This document shows positions 1-12,800 of a stretch of 64,000 bases of DNA, one piece after another. Position 1 is the stretch's first letter. The number at the start of each line of letters is the position of its first letter. The notes under the pieces were generated by a model, which was given only the letters and a program-made list of their open reading frames with translations, did no database searches and was not told where the DNA came from. The position numbers and the translations under genes are program-made. Location of the stretch: contig NC_135773.1 in assembly GCF_028453695.1 (NCBI RefSeq), forward strand, positions 25,407,782 through 25,471,781, given 5' to 3'. Source of the stretch: Augochlora pura (Eukaryota; Arthropoda; Insecta; Hymenoptera; Halictidae).

Positions 1-2487
1 GACGTGACCGCCAACTCACAAACCTGCAGTTTCGACAACGTCAAAGAACTTCCCCTATCGTCGCATAGCATTGTAACACAGACAGAAGAACCACTCGAGA
101 AATCGAATTCTTGTAGTGGAAACGATGACTTGACCGCGAACTCACAATTCTGCAGCTTTGGCAACGTCGAAGAACTTCCCCAATCGCCGCATAGCACAGA
201 AGGGTCTAATTTAAATATTACGCAGTCTTTATCACCTGGCAGAGTAAGTCCAGATGCGCCTAGAATCGAAGAACAAATTGTAGAGGATATTCAAGCAGAG
301 ATTGTAATTGAAGATAACCAAGCACAGATTGTCGTTGAGGATATCCAAGCCCAGATTGCTGTTGAGGATATCCCAGCCAAGATTGTCGTTGAGGATATCC
401 CAGCCAAGATTGTCGTTGAGGATATCCAAGCCCAGATTGTAATTGAGGATATCCAAGCCCAGACTGAATTTCTAACTGTAAATAACGTATCATGCTCCAT
501 AACAGACTCTGTAACTTCAGTGTCTTCGTTCACAGAACATACAGAAGACTTATCGTTGCCTAGTATACCGACCCTCTCATCGTTGCAGTTAACAGATTCT
601 TCGCGATTATGCGTAAACGAAACGCATGAAGTTAGTGATATTGAAAATCCTCCCTTACTTAGTTCGTTGTCATCTGTAGACAACAAAGCATCGGTCGAAC
701 TTACTTCGAAATTAAGTAATGCAAGTATTGATGTAAAACAAGAACTCGTGAAGACAGACGTGACCGATTTGCTAAAAGAAACAGAGGATGAAAATGAAGA
801 GCAATCTTCTGATGATAAGTTAGATAGGACTTTAACCTTTGAGGATGCATTATTAAATCCGGAGGCATTGACAGAAGAGGAACGCTATACGGATTTCAAG
901 CCTCAGAGACAGAGTACCACTTTAGTATTGCCTATTATAGAACAACCGAACTTCGATGAACTAAAATCGGCTGCCGAAGAAGTTTCAAATGATATTTTCA
1001 AGTCATTTGAATTTCCAGAAGAAAGTGACAATTTCGTTACCGCAACATCCGATAGTGAGTACAGTTTGTTCCTTTTTACAGAACATTTGATTTTTGTAAA
1101 TGTTGTAGGGCTGCATTATTAAAAATAATGTATAAAATGTTTAGTTAATTAAATTTATCTCAAAGTTGCAATCTTAGTACATTAACTTAATGGTAACCAT
1201 CGTTTGCAGTTTTCAAAGATCCAACGAGCTTCGACTTTCTGACAACTTGTGGTAATTCCAAAACCATAAATCGTCTCAGATCGGAATCGTTGTATGTAAA
1301 CTTTGACCCATTGGTGGGGGACACCATCAGTATGCTGCCCCAAGGGAACACAGAACCAATCAATGAAGAAGAACAAAATGGAAAAACTGAGAGCCCACCA
1401 CCAATTATTGGTACCCCGAAACGTAATCCTGCTATAGCGGCTATAGATAGGTTATTATTTTTCAGTCCTATTACTACAAATATGACGCCGAAAATGGAAG
1501 AACCTAAAGAAAAAATTGTAAGTAACCATTCTAATATATTTCCTTAACATTACTATCATAACAATAGAACCATATTTCTTTCTTTGCCAAAAAGTATAGA
1601 TAAATTCTAAAAAAATTGGAAATCTGATAAAACGAATATTTGCAGGAACAACCTGTGGATGAACCAAAGCCAGACACTCCGTTCATTAACGGTGTTAATA
1701 TGAGCAAGGAGTTAGAATTAGTGAGGACAACTGTACTACAATTAGAAGAGGAGTTGGAGAAACAGAAGAAGGAGCACAAGACAGAATTAGAAAGGCAGAA
1801 AAACTCTTTTCAAGAGGAGATTAATCAATTACAGGCACAAATAGCACAGGAGATAAAGAGTAAATCTCAGATAACGTAAGTTCATTACCTTAGGAATATT
1901 ATACTTTGAAGATAATTAAAATAACCAAAGTATTGATACTAGGGTCGTGATCGAGGAATATGAAAAGTCGATCAGCCGATTGCTTACGGAGAAAACGAAA
2001 TTACAAGAAGAATTACAAGCCACGAATGTTCATTTATCAAATACCGAGGCTGCGTTCAACGATGTTCATCAAAAGTACGAAAAAGTGAAAGCAGTCGTAT
2101 CGGTATACAAAACTAATGAGGTAGTATTAAGAGAAAGTATCCAGGAAAATATGGACACCATAAAGTGTTTGCAAACGCGATACGATAACTTGAAAATTCA
2201 TGCTACGTCTCAACTCGAAAAGTATGTATCCGCATAATGCGTGAAATAACATACTGGTAGTTAATATTAATTTATTTAATCAATATTTCAGGGCTAATTC
2301 TGATTTGGAGAACATAAGGAAACAACACGAAGATGAAATAGTTAAGCTCCACGCCTTGTTACGAAAAGCAGAGCTTAAAAGTAATTCATTGGCCCAACAG
2401 GTGGAGCAAAAGACTAGAGAAAATAAAGAACTGACACAAATATTGGATGAGGTGATCGCCCGAGTAGGTCACCAGAATGCGGAATAA
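1..2487 (+). CDS. TACC: TACC family centrosomal coiled-coil protein, 3' part
   Basis: Transforming acidic coiled-coil proteins bind microtubule plus ends, centrosomes and spindle poles with XMAP215/Msps and Aurora A. Five exons join in phase: 1-1054, 1210-1517, 1646-1875, 1943-2221 and 2292-2487, giving 688 residues. The frame is open to base 1, so the start codon and N-terminus lie upstream. The first exon is acidic and low in complexity, with tandem 9-residue repeats and a duplicated TANSQ..CSF segment. The second holds the conserved FDFLTTCGNSKT and SLYVNFDPLVG motifs seen ahead of the TACC domain. From MSKELELVR onward the chain is one long coiled coil ending in ARVGHQNAE, as expected for a C-terminal TACC domain. 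It stops about 500 bp before the end of the convergent neighbour. Candidate AATAAA signals lie at 2499 and 2691. The family call is firm; the missing N-terminus is not described. Confidence 0.9.
274..465 (+). repeat. 27-bp coding minisatellite in TACC
   Basis: Seven tandem units of about 27 bp encode 9-residue repeats of the type I-V-V-E-D-I-Q-A-Q (variants IEDNQAQ and VEDIPAK). Neighbouring units are nearly identical at the DNA level, which points to recent expansion or homogenisation. Because the unit length is a multiple of three, copy-number changes keep the frame open. It also produces spurious open frames on the opposite strand. Confidence 0.9.
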
Positions 2488-2989
2488 AAATGTGAATCAA
2501 TAAACATAAGTATCGCGGCTGCAGTACGCGATTAGTCGTTATTTTTTATAAAGAAATCGACATGAATGATGTATATATATTATGTTTACGTTTACGTTAC
2601 AAAATTCGTTTCTGTTTCAAAGTAGCACCTTTTATTTTAATAATTATTTATACGTTGTGACATATATAAATAATATACTATTTTACCGCTAATAAAAGAT
2701 TAGGCACATATAAAACAACCTTTTTAATTCATATTTATGCAGTAAAAATGTCTTAATACTCCTCAAACATCACTCTATTTTTACAGTCACACATGCTGCA
2801 TTTCAAAGTATTACCACATATTCTAGTTATAATACATTTCAAGTATATCTCACTATATATTTTATTAAATAAAATCCAAGGGACGCGGGCATATGTTCTT
2901 AACGTATCAATGATCACTTGAACTTCAAATTATGTAGACTTCGTGTAAAGTTGAGTCAATTTCTCCATGTCCAGTAGTAATGAGTATTA
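2488..2989. other. Convergent 3' UTR / intergenic region
   Basis: This AT-rich stretch lies between the stop codons of TACC (+) and the MTBP-like gene (-). AATAAA hexamers on the + strand at 2499-2504 and 2691-2696 could end the TACC transcript. Reverse-strand hexamers (TTTATT or TTTATTT on +) lie around 2630 and 2858 for the opposite gene. No open reading frame of interest is seen. Confidence 0.6.
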
Positions 2990-5007
2990 TCATTCGGCTG
3001 ATCCCGCCTCGATTATAAATACAACATGATGTTTTGCTAGTTTTAACATGCGATCACTTGTACTCCCCGGCTTGCGGGGAATATTTCTATTTTCAAGATC
3101 AGGCATATATTTTTTGATAGTCTTTGCTAGGTTCGTAGCATATTGCTTAAATTGCGGATGAGTCATACCAATTCCTTCACTTCTTAAAGCCTCTGCAACT
3201 GCCCATAGTAATTTCTAAAAAAAAGAAACAGAAGAAACAGTGTAAGTTTTCATCAACATTTATAATGCTTGCAAAATGAATTAAATATACTTTGTAATTA
3301 CACACCTTTCTGTGAGCGTCACTAAGTTCCGATTTTCCGTCATTTGAAGATGCCTTGGTTTTTTCAATTAGATTGCTAGTTGAATGTCTTTCCCATGTAA
3401 CTGTAGAATTATTATGAATTTCGTGAGAGCAATCAAACGATAAACTCTTCGGGCGCTTGAATCGCGAACCTTCCAATTCTTCTTCGTTTTTTCTCTTCCT
3501 TGATTCTTCTATCTTATGAATTACTTCAACATTATTTTCTTTTGACCCACTACTGAATAGTACACGTTTAATGCTTTGAGCATTTGCTCCATTTGAGAAT
3601 AACTTGCTTGGCCCAGCTCTATCCGAAGGGGGACTTTGAAATAAGGCCCGTTTTGATGTTTCTACTCTTGCTTTCAAAGAACTAGGTTCATCTAAAACAA
3701 GTCTTCGAGCAACTTTTTTCTTTGTTGAACTCTTCGGAGTTCCTCTTGGACTTTTACCTCGCGGGCTCTTTCCCCTTGGACTTTTACCCTTCTTAATAGT
3801 AGGTTTCCTAAATTAGAAAAAAAAAAAACAAGATAAATAAATACTTCAAATTAGTAAACTATACTTAAAGTTTCAGTACCCACTTAATATTTAACACTAG
3901 CAGTTTTTTATTATTGAGCGCTAATCCCTGTAAATTCGCACTAGAAAATGTCCTTCGTCTTCGCGTCAAATGACTTAGTCTCTTCCCAGGGCTTTGGCCG
4001 TTATCACGTTTAGCTAAAAGATTTCGTTTCTTGGCACTTCCTGGAGCTTGTTTAGAAAACCACACAGTACAAGTGGATTGAGTTTCAGCTCCTATGTATC
4101 TCCCACATAGCTTCATTGAAAGACTTTCAAAATCCTCCGTTGCTTTGTTTCTGTTGTAGCTAAAATTTATAATATAATGTTACAAAATATTTTTTATAAG
4201 ATATTGATAGATAAGATAATTAAACTGTTTATGCACTCACTGAATTCCATGAAATTTATGAAGATAGGCATCAGGCCATGTCAAACTGCTAGCTTCTTTT
4301 TCATCAACGGTATGATAGAAAAGTAATTCTTGTGGGGAGGTAGCAGATGATTCTTGTGAATTACTTTCAGTTGAAGCTACCTGTAGATTCTCGGTGCTCA
4401 AAATCTTTGTTGTGTTTTTCTTAGTACACACTGTGTTTGTCTTATTACTAGGAACTACTTGTTCTATTCTAAAATTATCGTGACAAGTGTTATTTATAAC
4501 ATCTTTCGTATCTAAATTATTACTAATATTATTTTGAAACTGTGGATCACATTCATCAAAAGCAATAGATAAATTCCTAGATGTGCTTTTATTAAGTTGT
4601 ATAGAACTATTTGTACTAATGTTCTCTTTTTGTTGTTCTGGGAAATCTTTGTTTACTTGGGGTAGCGATTGTTTTTTCGGTAAAACATCCGTTGTCCAAA
4701 ATAGGTGAGAATTTTCGTAAATACGCAGTAAAAGTTCCGAACAGTCGGTTCTACAAATTGTATGTTTAGGTGGTGGAGGTATCCCATTTAACAGTTTATT
4801 GATTCTGGCTAATAAATTACTATCAGATTTAGTTACTAAATCAGCTTGAGAAGGCTTTGCAGGACTAGCTGTTGCTTCATGTTCTATAGTTTCATTGCTA
4901 TTTGTATCACCTTCGTCGTCACTATTGAACATTTCTGGACTACATATGTTTGGAAGTTCGGTTTCTGTCTCAAGACTTCCATTTTTCTTAAAATAACAGC
5001 AATCCAT
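2990..5007 (-). CDS. MTBP-like replication initiation protein (C-terminal Sld7-like domain)
   Basis: Four exons join in phase on the reverse strand: 5007-4241, 4159-3884, 3807-3306 and 3214-2990, giving 589 residues. The ATG at 5007 follows a 3' splice-like sequence ending near 5018, so an untranslated exon upstream is likely. The N-terminal half is Ser/Asn rich with one conserved-looking block (LLARINKLLNG..PPPP..TDCSELLLRI). The middle is very basic, with four SPRG/SPR units (residues 357-370) and two RxLF cyclin-docking-like motifs (RALF 401-404, RVLF 429-432). The last 74 residues follow the pattern I recall for the vertebrate MTBP C-terminus (VAxxL...GI...H..F......L....K....DL). MTBP works with Treslin/TICRR in CDK-controlled origin firing. 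The match is from memory and limited to the C-terminus. The protein is shorter than human MTBP (about 900 residues). The gene model is much surer than the name. Confidence 0.55.
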
Positions 5008-6838
5008 GGCATTGTCTGCAAGAAGTAGAAAAATAAAATATTTTTCATCTTCCTACTTCAACAAAAATTATGATTTTATTATATTATATTAAATTATGAT
5101 TTTTATTTATGTTTTCAACCTTTTCCCTACTAACAATGATTATAATCACACGACATCTATCAATATTTTGCATATAATAACAATTTTGATTTACTAGACC
5201 AATTTCCATTCTGTCGCTCGATTAACGGCAAAATCTATACCCGTGAAAAACTGTTCTCTTTTATAATGAAAAGATTCAAATTCAAATACCTTTCATTCCA
5301 AAATGAATCACGAATAAAAGTAAAAACTTGTGCCCTGCTCCAAATCATCGTTGTAAGAATGAACGTTATCTAACCTTTTAGAAAATACGTGTTAAATACG
5401 ATATGATAAGAAAGAGATATAAATTTTTCAATTAATCCTGTATCGCAAATACATATTTCTAAGAACTTTAATCATATATGATTCTCGTTCAAGTATGAAT
5501 AATCTTGTTGTTTTGTAAAATTTATGATAGGGCCTGTGTAAATCGCACAATGCATTTCAAAGTACAATACATATAAAAGTACATTTCCATGTGAACGTTA
5601 TAAGCAAAAACTTTTGGTGACTCACGTCTTGATATCTATCGACGTTTAAATTTTCTTCGCTCAATAATTCACTGGCTAAATGCCAATCTCATTTATTTCA
5701 TTTTTTAATACATATTACCCATTCTACTGTACACAACACTGCCATTTGCTGGCATTGACTGGCATTCCGTTCTTTGCTGTACTATACGTTGCTGTACGTC
5801 ATGCAACTGACGACGTGACGCACACGTTTCATGTGTTAAGGCTCGTTTTTATGTTAGATAATCTAAATTCATACTGCGAAGGGTTACAGTTTTGTCGGTC
5901 AATATGTATTTTAAAATATAACACACGTCCTAAAGAAACAAAATTACTTTGTGTTAACTTTCTCCGATCTCTTCTATTTTCCAAATGATATTAAGAATTC
6001 AATTGTCATCTGTTGATCTAGAGTGTTGAGATAATTCGTGACAGTTATCTTAATAAATATTGTCGACCGTTGGAAATGCAGCTGAATCGCATAATTGTAT
6101 AGTTTGTATACATACAACTTGCATGTCAAACTGCTGGATGCATTTTGTGCTTGCACCTGACACTTTGGCACTTCCACTTCGTACATATTTTGTATGTGTA
6201 GTTCATTATAGAATGATTATTACGGGTGAACAATATGTCTAATCTAAAGTATTCGAGACTGATAATATTATTAAATGATAAAAGCATATTAACGTGAAGA
6301 TATAGACAGTGGTAACAGAATTTGGCATAAGACATTGGTGCAATAAATGAATGTCCATTTTTATGTAATTATACATAGCTGTGATTCATAATGAGGATAT
6401 AACCCATTCATCAAGTAGGTATATAGCTGTTAATTTAATCTTATCTATCTATTTCGTCGCATTTTGTTTATCGCTAGCAATTTTATAATAATTTATCTTC
6501 CAGTTACACTTGTTATGACAATCGTTGAAAAAATGCAAAATATTTTTATATTTAAATAAAGCATAACATAATAAGGTAAACTCAGTGACTACGGAGATAA
6601 TTTGATTGTCAAGGTTCCATAGCTGGTGTATATTCTATCCTATAATACCATGAACTGATTCATACATCAATTCTTATTATTTATTCATAGTACTTTTATG
6701 TACTTTCAATGGCAGTGAATAACTGGCTGATCTGTATGCAGGAAGTATAGGTATATTTGTATGCAAAGCAATGTTATTGATTGTTCGCAGTTAAACATTC
6801 CATGAAACAGAGCCATTTGATATAAATTAAAAATCAAA
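5008..6838. other. Intergenic region upstream of MTBP-like (-) and ABCA (+) genes
   Basis: This AT-rich stretch lies between two divergent coding starts. A reverse-strand pyrimidine-rich 3' splice site near 5018 implies a 5' untranslated exon of the MTBP-like gene somewhere above it. Short open frames here (for example 5680-5988 and 6706-6888) show no recognisable motif. No clear TATA box was found. Confidence 0.5.
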
Positions 6839-9800
6839 ATGGCAAATAAAATCAGAATATTTGGCTTGTTGCTATATAAAAATCTCAAAGTGAGAATCAG
6901 GCATTGGAAATCAGCAATATTTTTACAATGTTTGGTACCAATTGCCCTGTTTGTATTAATACAAGCTATAAGGGATTATACTGTACAGCCGCCTCGTATA
7001 ATTAATGAAAGTACCTACTATCCTATAGAAACTAAAGATGAGTTAACAGAGATTAACACGCAATTCACAGTTCTCTATTATGTACCACAAAATGAATATA
7101 CAGAAAAGATTGTCGAGGATATTCAAATGTGTCTGAAGATACACCATGGAAGTAATTATAATATATATCATTTAATATTTTATTCAATATTTGTATTACA
7201 CATTTAATAACATTGATTCTTATATTTTATAGAAATATTTGGTTTTTCATCTGAAGAAGAAATGATAAAAAAGTACACGATTGCAGAAGCTGAGTCTGAC
7301 AATATTAAGGTGATAGGTCTAGTGTTTGAACGATATAATACAAGCAGTATAAAATATAAAATTAGGCATGCCATGGATATACCAAATGTATTATTTGAAA
7401 ATGCATTATCTCAATCATCATATAATACATACACTTTATATATGATTGCTGTACAATTTGTACAATTACAAATATGTACTGATGAATCACTTATTATTCA
7501 TCATACAGCGCCACATACAAAGCCTGATATAATGGTATGAGAAACTACAAATCGTACATGTAATACTAATTTTTAATAGAATTTCTAATACAGCTTAACT
7601 TGTATAAATCTTAACACACATTTTAGTTGTCCACACAAAGAATGCCGTATCCACCATATATTAAAATAGATGAAGCTGATATATTACTAAGACTGGCAAT
7701 ATGTATGTTTGCAGTAATAGCTTTTCTTATTCCACTTTGTGTAGAAACAAGTTATGCAATAAAGGAAAAACATATTGGAGTAAATGTTTTAATGGCAATG
7801 AATGGAGTAAGACACTATCAAAATCTACTCAGCTGGTTATTTACAAGCATATTGTTCAGTATTTTTTATATTATACCAATAACTGAATTGCTTAAGAATA
7901 CATTCTCCAAAAATGTTGTACCATACTTATATTACAGTAATAGTTTTCTATTTTGGTTCATACTTACAATGCACGTGGCTCATCTGGTATCATTTGGTAT
8001 GCATATTGGAGCATATTTTTCTAAACGTAAGTTTCATATTTATTAAAAGTACAAATATAAATGAATATCCGCGGTTTAAAACAATTATTTTTACAGCACG
8101 TTTTGTAACAATAACGTTAGCAGTTATTTACACTGGATCTTTTTCACTCCATGGGAATTTAATAAGACAACAAGTATTTTTTATAATACCGAGTTTGGGA
8201 ATACTCTTTCCTAATATGTTATTATATAGATTCCTGGAAGAAGTGAATTCATATGAAACTCAGTGTATGTAAAACGTTTTGTAATAATTATTTCGGTATT
8301 TTTCAATCGTAATGTGTGAATTGAAACAAAATTAAATATATTCAACTTTACAGTGACTGGAATTCAATGGTCAAATATGTTCTTGGTTGGAGATGCACAA
8401 TACAATTCTACTGGAAGTGTTGGAGTTATATTAATCTATTCATTACTGGGATTGTTGTTACATTTTACACTTGCAATATATATTAATGCTATACTTCCAG
8501 GAAAGTATGGAGTACGCAAAGACCCATTTTATTTTTTGAAGGTAAATTTTATAATAATTTCATTCAATAGTTTCAAACATATTTTGGTTTACTTTCTTAT
8601 GTGATTTCAATAAAAAAAACTTCAGATAAGTTCATTCTCTGTAAGAGAGGATATCCAAGTAATATGCTAGACTTACGATGTCTTCTTAGAGGGGACAACC
8701 AAGTACAAAGGGTTAATATACATGTAATGTAAGCACTTTACCAACAAACATAAATTTTGCAGTGTCTAAAGAAGAACAAAGTGAACCAACATGAAGATAT
8801 TGATAATTTTGATTACGAAAATATAGATAATGAAAATTTTGAACCAGTAACAAAGGGTGTACTTACTCCTGGAATTCAAATCCGCAATCTTAAAAAAACG
8901 TATAAGACTGGTTTTCTAAGAAAGACGGTACGTTTAAATTGTACTCTAACATTCTTTATCATTCTTATGCTAATTATATTATAGGTAGTCCAAGCTGTGA
9001 AAGGAATTTCATTAGATTTGTATAAAGGACAAATAACGGCTTTGTTAGGCCATAATGGAGCTGGAAAGACTACACTCATGTCTATTGTAACAGGTAAAAT
9101 TTTAATATTTTTCATAATATCACATATATTACCTTCTATGTACATTATTTTTTAATCTTACACATTAGCATTGTTTGCATTCTTACACACCATATATAAT
9201 TGATGTGTTATTTATTTTTTATTAGGTGTAATAAGTGCAACAGAAGGGAAAGTGTTTATAAATGGTAAAGACATTGCAACCCATTTAGAATCCATTAGAA
9301 ACGATTTGGGTTTATGCCCTCAGGAAAATTTAATGTTTCCAGATTTGAATGTATATGAACAGTTAGAATTCTTTGCTCTGGTGAGTAACTTAAAAATTAA
9401 TAACCGAGTAAAGTTGTATTAAGTACAATAAAATTAATCATGATATATTAGTTAAAAGGTATTAATATACCGAGGAAACAGATCAAACAAGATATTGCAG
9501 TTTTACTTGACAAACTAAAGTTGAGTGAAAAAAGAAATGCTTTACCAAATACATTATCTGGTGGCCAGAAGAGAAGACTGTGCCTTGGAATGGCTCTTGT
9601 TGGCAATGCTAGTGTAAGAGTTTATTGCAAGCTTGTTTTAAAGAAATAGAAGTACTGATATACATAATACTAATAACTTCAGATATTATTACATTCGTAT
9701 GATTATGATGGAATAGATAATTATAATAATTAACCATATGTATCAACTCTTTTCTTTCATTTACTTTTTATAGACTGTAATCATGGATGAACCAACATCG

Positions 9801-12800
9801 GGAATGGATCCTGAAACTAGGAGAGATATATGGAATATTATATTAGTAAGGATATTATATTTCAAATAGCCAGTGATTAATATATGTACAAATTTCACTT
9901 TGTGTGTAATTTTGCAGAAAATAAGAGGAAAGAGAACAATCTTGATCAGTACTCACAATATGGAGGAGGCTGACATTCTAGGAGATAGAATTGCGATTGT
10001 ACATGGGGGCAAATTAAAATGTTATGGCACATCATTATTCTTAAAGAAGCAATATGGTTGGTGGTTTTACTAAATAGAAGTTATGAGCGTTTTAAGAACT
10101 AATTATTTGCAACTTTGATGGGTTTTAGGCTATGGCCACATGGAAGTTATATTATCAACTAAATCATGGTGTAATGCTGATAAAGTTATAAGAAAATTTG
10201 ATCCAAGAACGCAGCAAGTGAATGTAGATAGTGAGAAGATTGTTTTAAGCGTACCATACAGTGAAACTTTACCAAAATCTCTGGATAACGTAGAAAGTCA
10301 GAAACAGAATTTAGGTGTTACAGGAATCAGTGTATCGCTTATTACTTTAGAAGAAGTATTCCTAAAGTATGTTACACTTAAATATATGCTGCTTTTATTT
10401 CGTATAGTCGATAAAAGGAAATAATACATATTTATTCTTATTTCTAGAGTTATTAAAAAGGAAGATAATGGAAAATATTTAAATGAATCATTTAGTCCAC
10501 CGTCACAACGGGTAGACGGCTGGAATTTATATATGCAGACAATTTCGGCTCTTTACCATAAAAAATTTACGTATACCGTAAAAAATATAAGCAACACTTT
10601 ACTTACGGTAAGTTATACAGGTTGAATAATTCTATGTTACAAAACTATCCAAATTTAATAGGAATTTTCATTGTTTCAGTTGTTTCTCCCACTTTTATCT
10701 GTTGTATTAATGGGTTTAAGTTATAGTCCACCAAGTGAATCAACACATGAATTTCCAGTAGAACTCGATATGTATAGAAGTCCCAAAGTGCTATATTCGA
10801 GTTTAAATACTTCTATGGGCAAGTATTACAAAAGTGCAGTAGAAAGTTTTGGTGGTACTGCAACAGAAGTAGCAGGGAATATGAGTGTTACACATGGTGA
10901 CTATTATTTATAATGTCTTTTTATGGATGTTGCAATACGGTTACGATTTAAATGTTAACACAATTTTTAATTTTTAGCTTTATTGGACCAGTCCATTAAA
11001 AGTATTTCGGAATATCGTAACAGATACATTGCTTCTGCGGAATTCAATATTACAGATGAAGGACTGTATGTTAATGGTTTTTATTCTGGTATTGCGCTTC
11101 ATAGCTTACCGATAACAGTGAATCTTTTATCAAATGCATTGATCAAAAGCGTCGCTGGTGAAGAATACTCCATCCATGTATCGAACCAAAAATTGCCCAG
11201 TAGCCTTTCTGCGACAAAATTGTATATGCCAGGAACAGAATCATTAAGTCAAGTCTTGATGTTTTGTTGCTTTTTCTTTCCCACTGTAGCTCTTTTCGTT
11301 ATTCACCCTTTTCAAGAAACAGAGACCAAAATGAAACAATTGCAAAGAATGACAGGTGTAACATCTATATCTTATTGGCTCACCATATTCACGTTCGATT
11401 TTCTAGTTTACATAGGATCTGTACTTATTATCATGTTTGGGTATTATATTATTGATATTATTCTGGATACTCGAGTGTACTACAAGATAGAGATGTGTAA
11501 GCTAATCAAATATTACAAATAGTTAAATCTTTAATACGCTTCGGTTGTCTGTACAATTATGTTAATTTTGTTTTCAGTAACGCTATTGCTGATACTACTT
11601 CTCTTTGGCTTAAACTCTTTATTTGTAACTTATATCTTCAGCTTTTTAAATCTATCAAGACATAGTGTTGTAAGTACGCTGAGTCTCGTGCCCGTTGGAT
11701 TTGGTGAGTTATAATTTTTTATTATTACAAATCTATCAATGTAAATTTTGAAAGAAATTAGTCGTTTAAGAGTTTTAGAGAATTATACATTATTCGACTA
11801 GTCTCAATTCATATAATTAGTTGATAGTAAACATGTTTTGTTATATTTCAGTCCTGTTGCAATATCTTTTCCACCAAGTGATTTATAGTTTGACTAACTT
11901 ACAAGTTTTGCACATGATCCAAAAGAGATTATTCCGTTTGGTACCACATGTGAGTCTATTCCATAGTCAAATAGCATTTTACAATGTCGCTTTACAAAAT
12001 GCAAGATGTCGTCGACTACCAAATCGTTTGTTGACGGTCGTATGTCTTGGGATTAAGGACGTTTGTTGCGGTATGAATAAATTAATAGCAATATTTTTTA
12101 ATTGGCATAATTTGAATAATATGTTTTTTCTTGCAGATTTGGACTGCATGGATGGTGATTGCAAAAATCAGCTTTCCTATTTTCACGCTGAAGATAAAGA
12201 TATGAGCTTAACTGAATGTGTGATATATCTAGCAGTAACACCTTTGATATATTTTTCCCTGCTTATTATGTTGGAAGAGGGAGTGTTCAAAAAATTCTAT
12301 GTCAAGATGTTTTGTAAACATTTAAGAAATGCGATTGACATAAAAGACGATCAAGTGGAGAAAGAGAAGCGCGCTGTTGCATTGGAGATAAGGAAATTGA
12401 GAAAGCATGGTATGATGTTATAAAAAGCTTTGGATATTTGATACAATTTAAAAGCAAAATGAAAGTAACTATCATGTTTCATTTAGGTACAATTCACGAA
12501 ATGGACAGTATCAAAACAACGCCTAACAGTGATTCTAACTATTTAGAAAGTCCAGAGAACAACAACGATAGCCTATTTTTAGTGTACGAGCTTAGCAAAT
12601 ATTACGGAAACGTAATGGCGGTGAGAGAAATAAATTTCCGTGTGAAACAACGGGAATGCTTTGGATTGCTAGGCGTAAACGGCGCTGGGAAGAGTACCAC
12701 GTTTAGAATGTTGACTGGTGAAGAAATTCCGAACAGCGGTATCATGTATTTAAGAAACTCCGATATTCTCACGGATCGTAGAAATGTAATATATAATTTT

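Noticed and set aside
232..686. Three reverse-strand open frames with ILNDNLGWD / GYPQRQSWL repeats
   Set aside because: These are antisense shadows of the TACC 27-bp repeat array.
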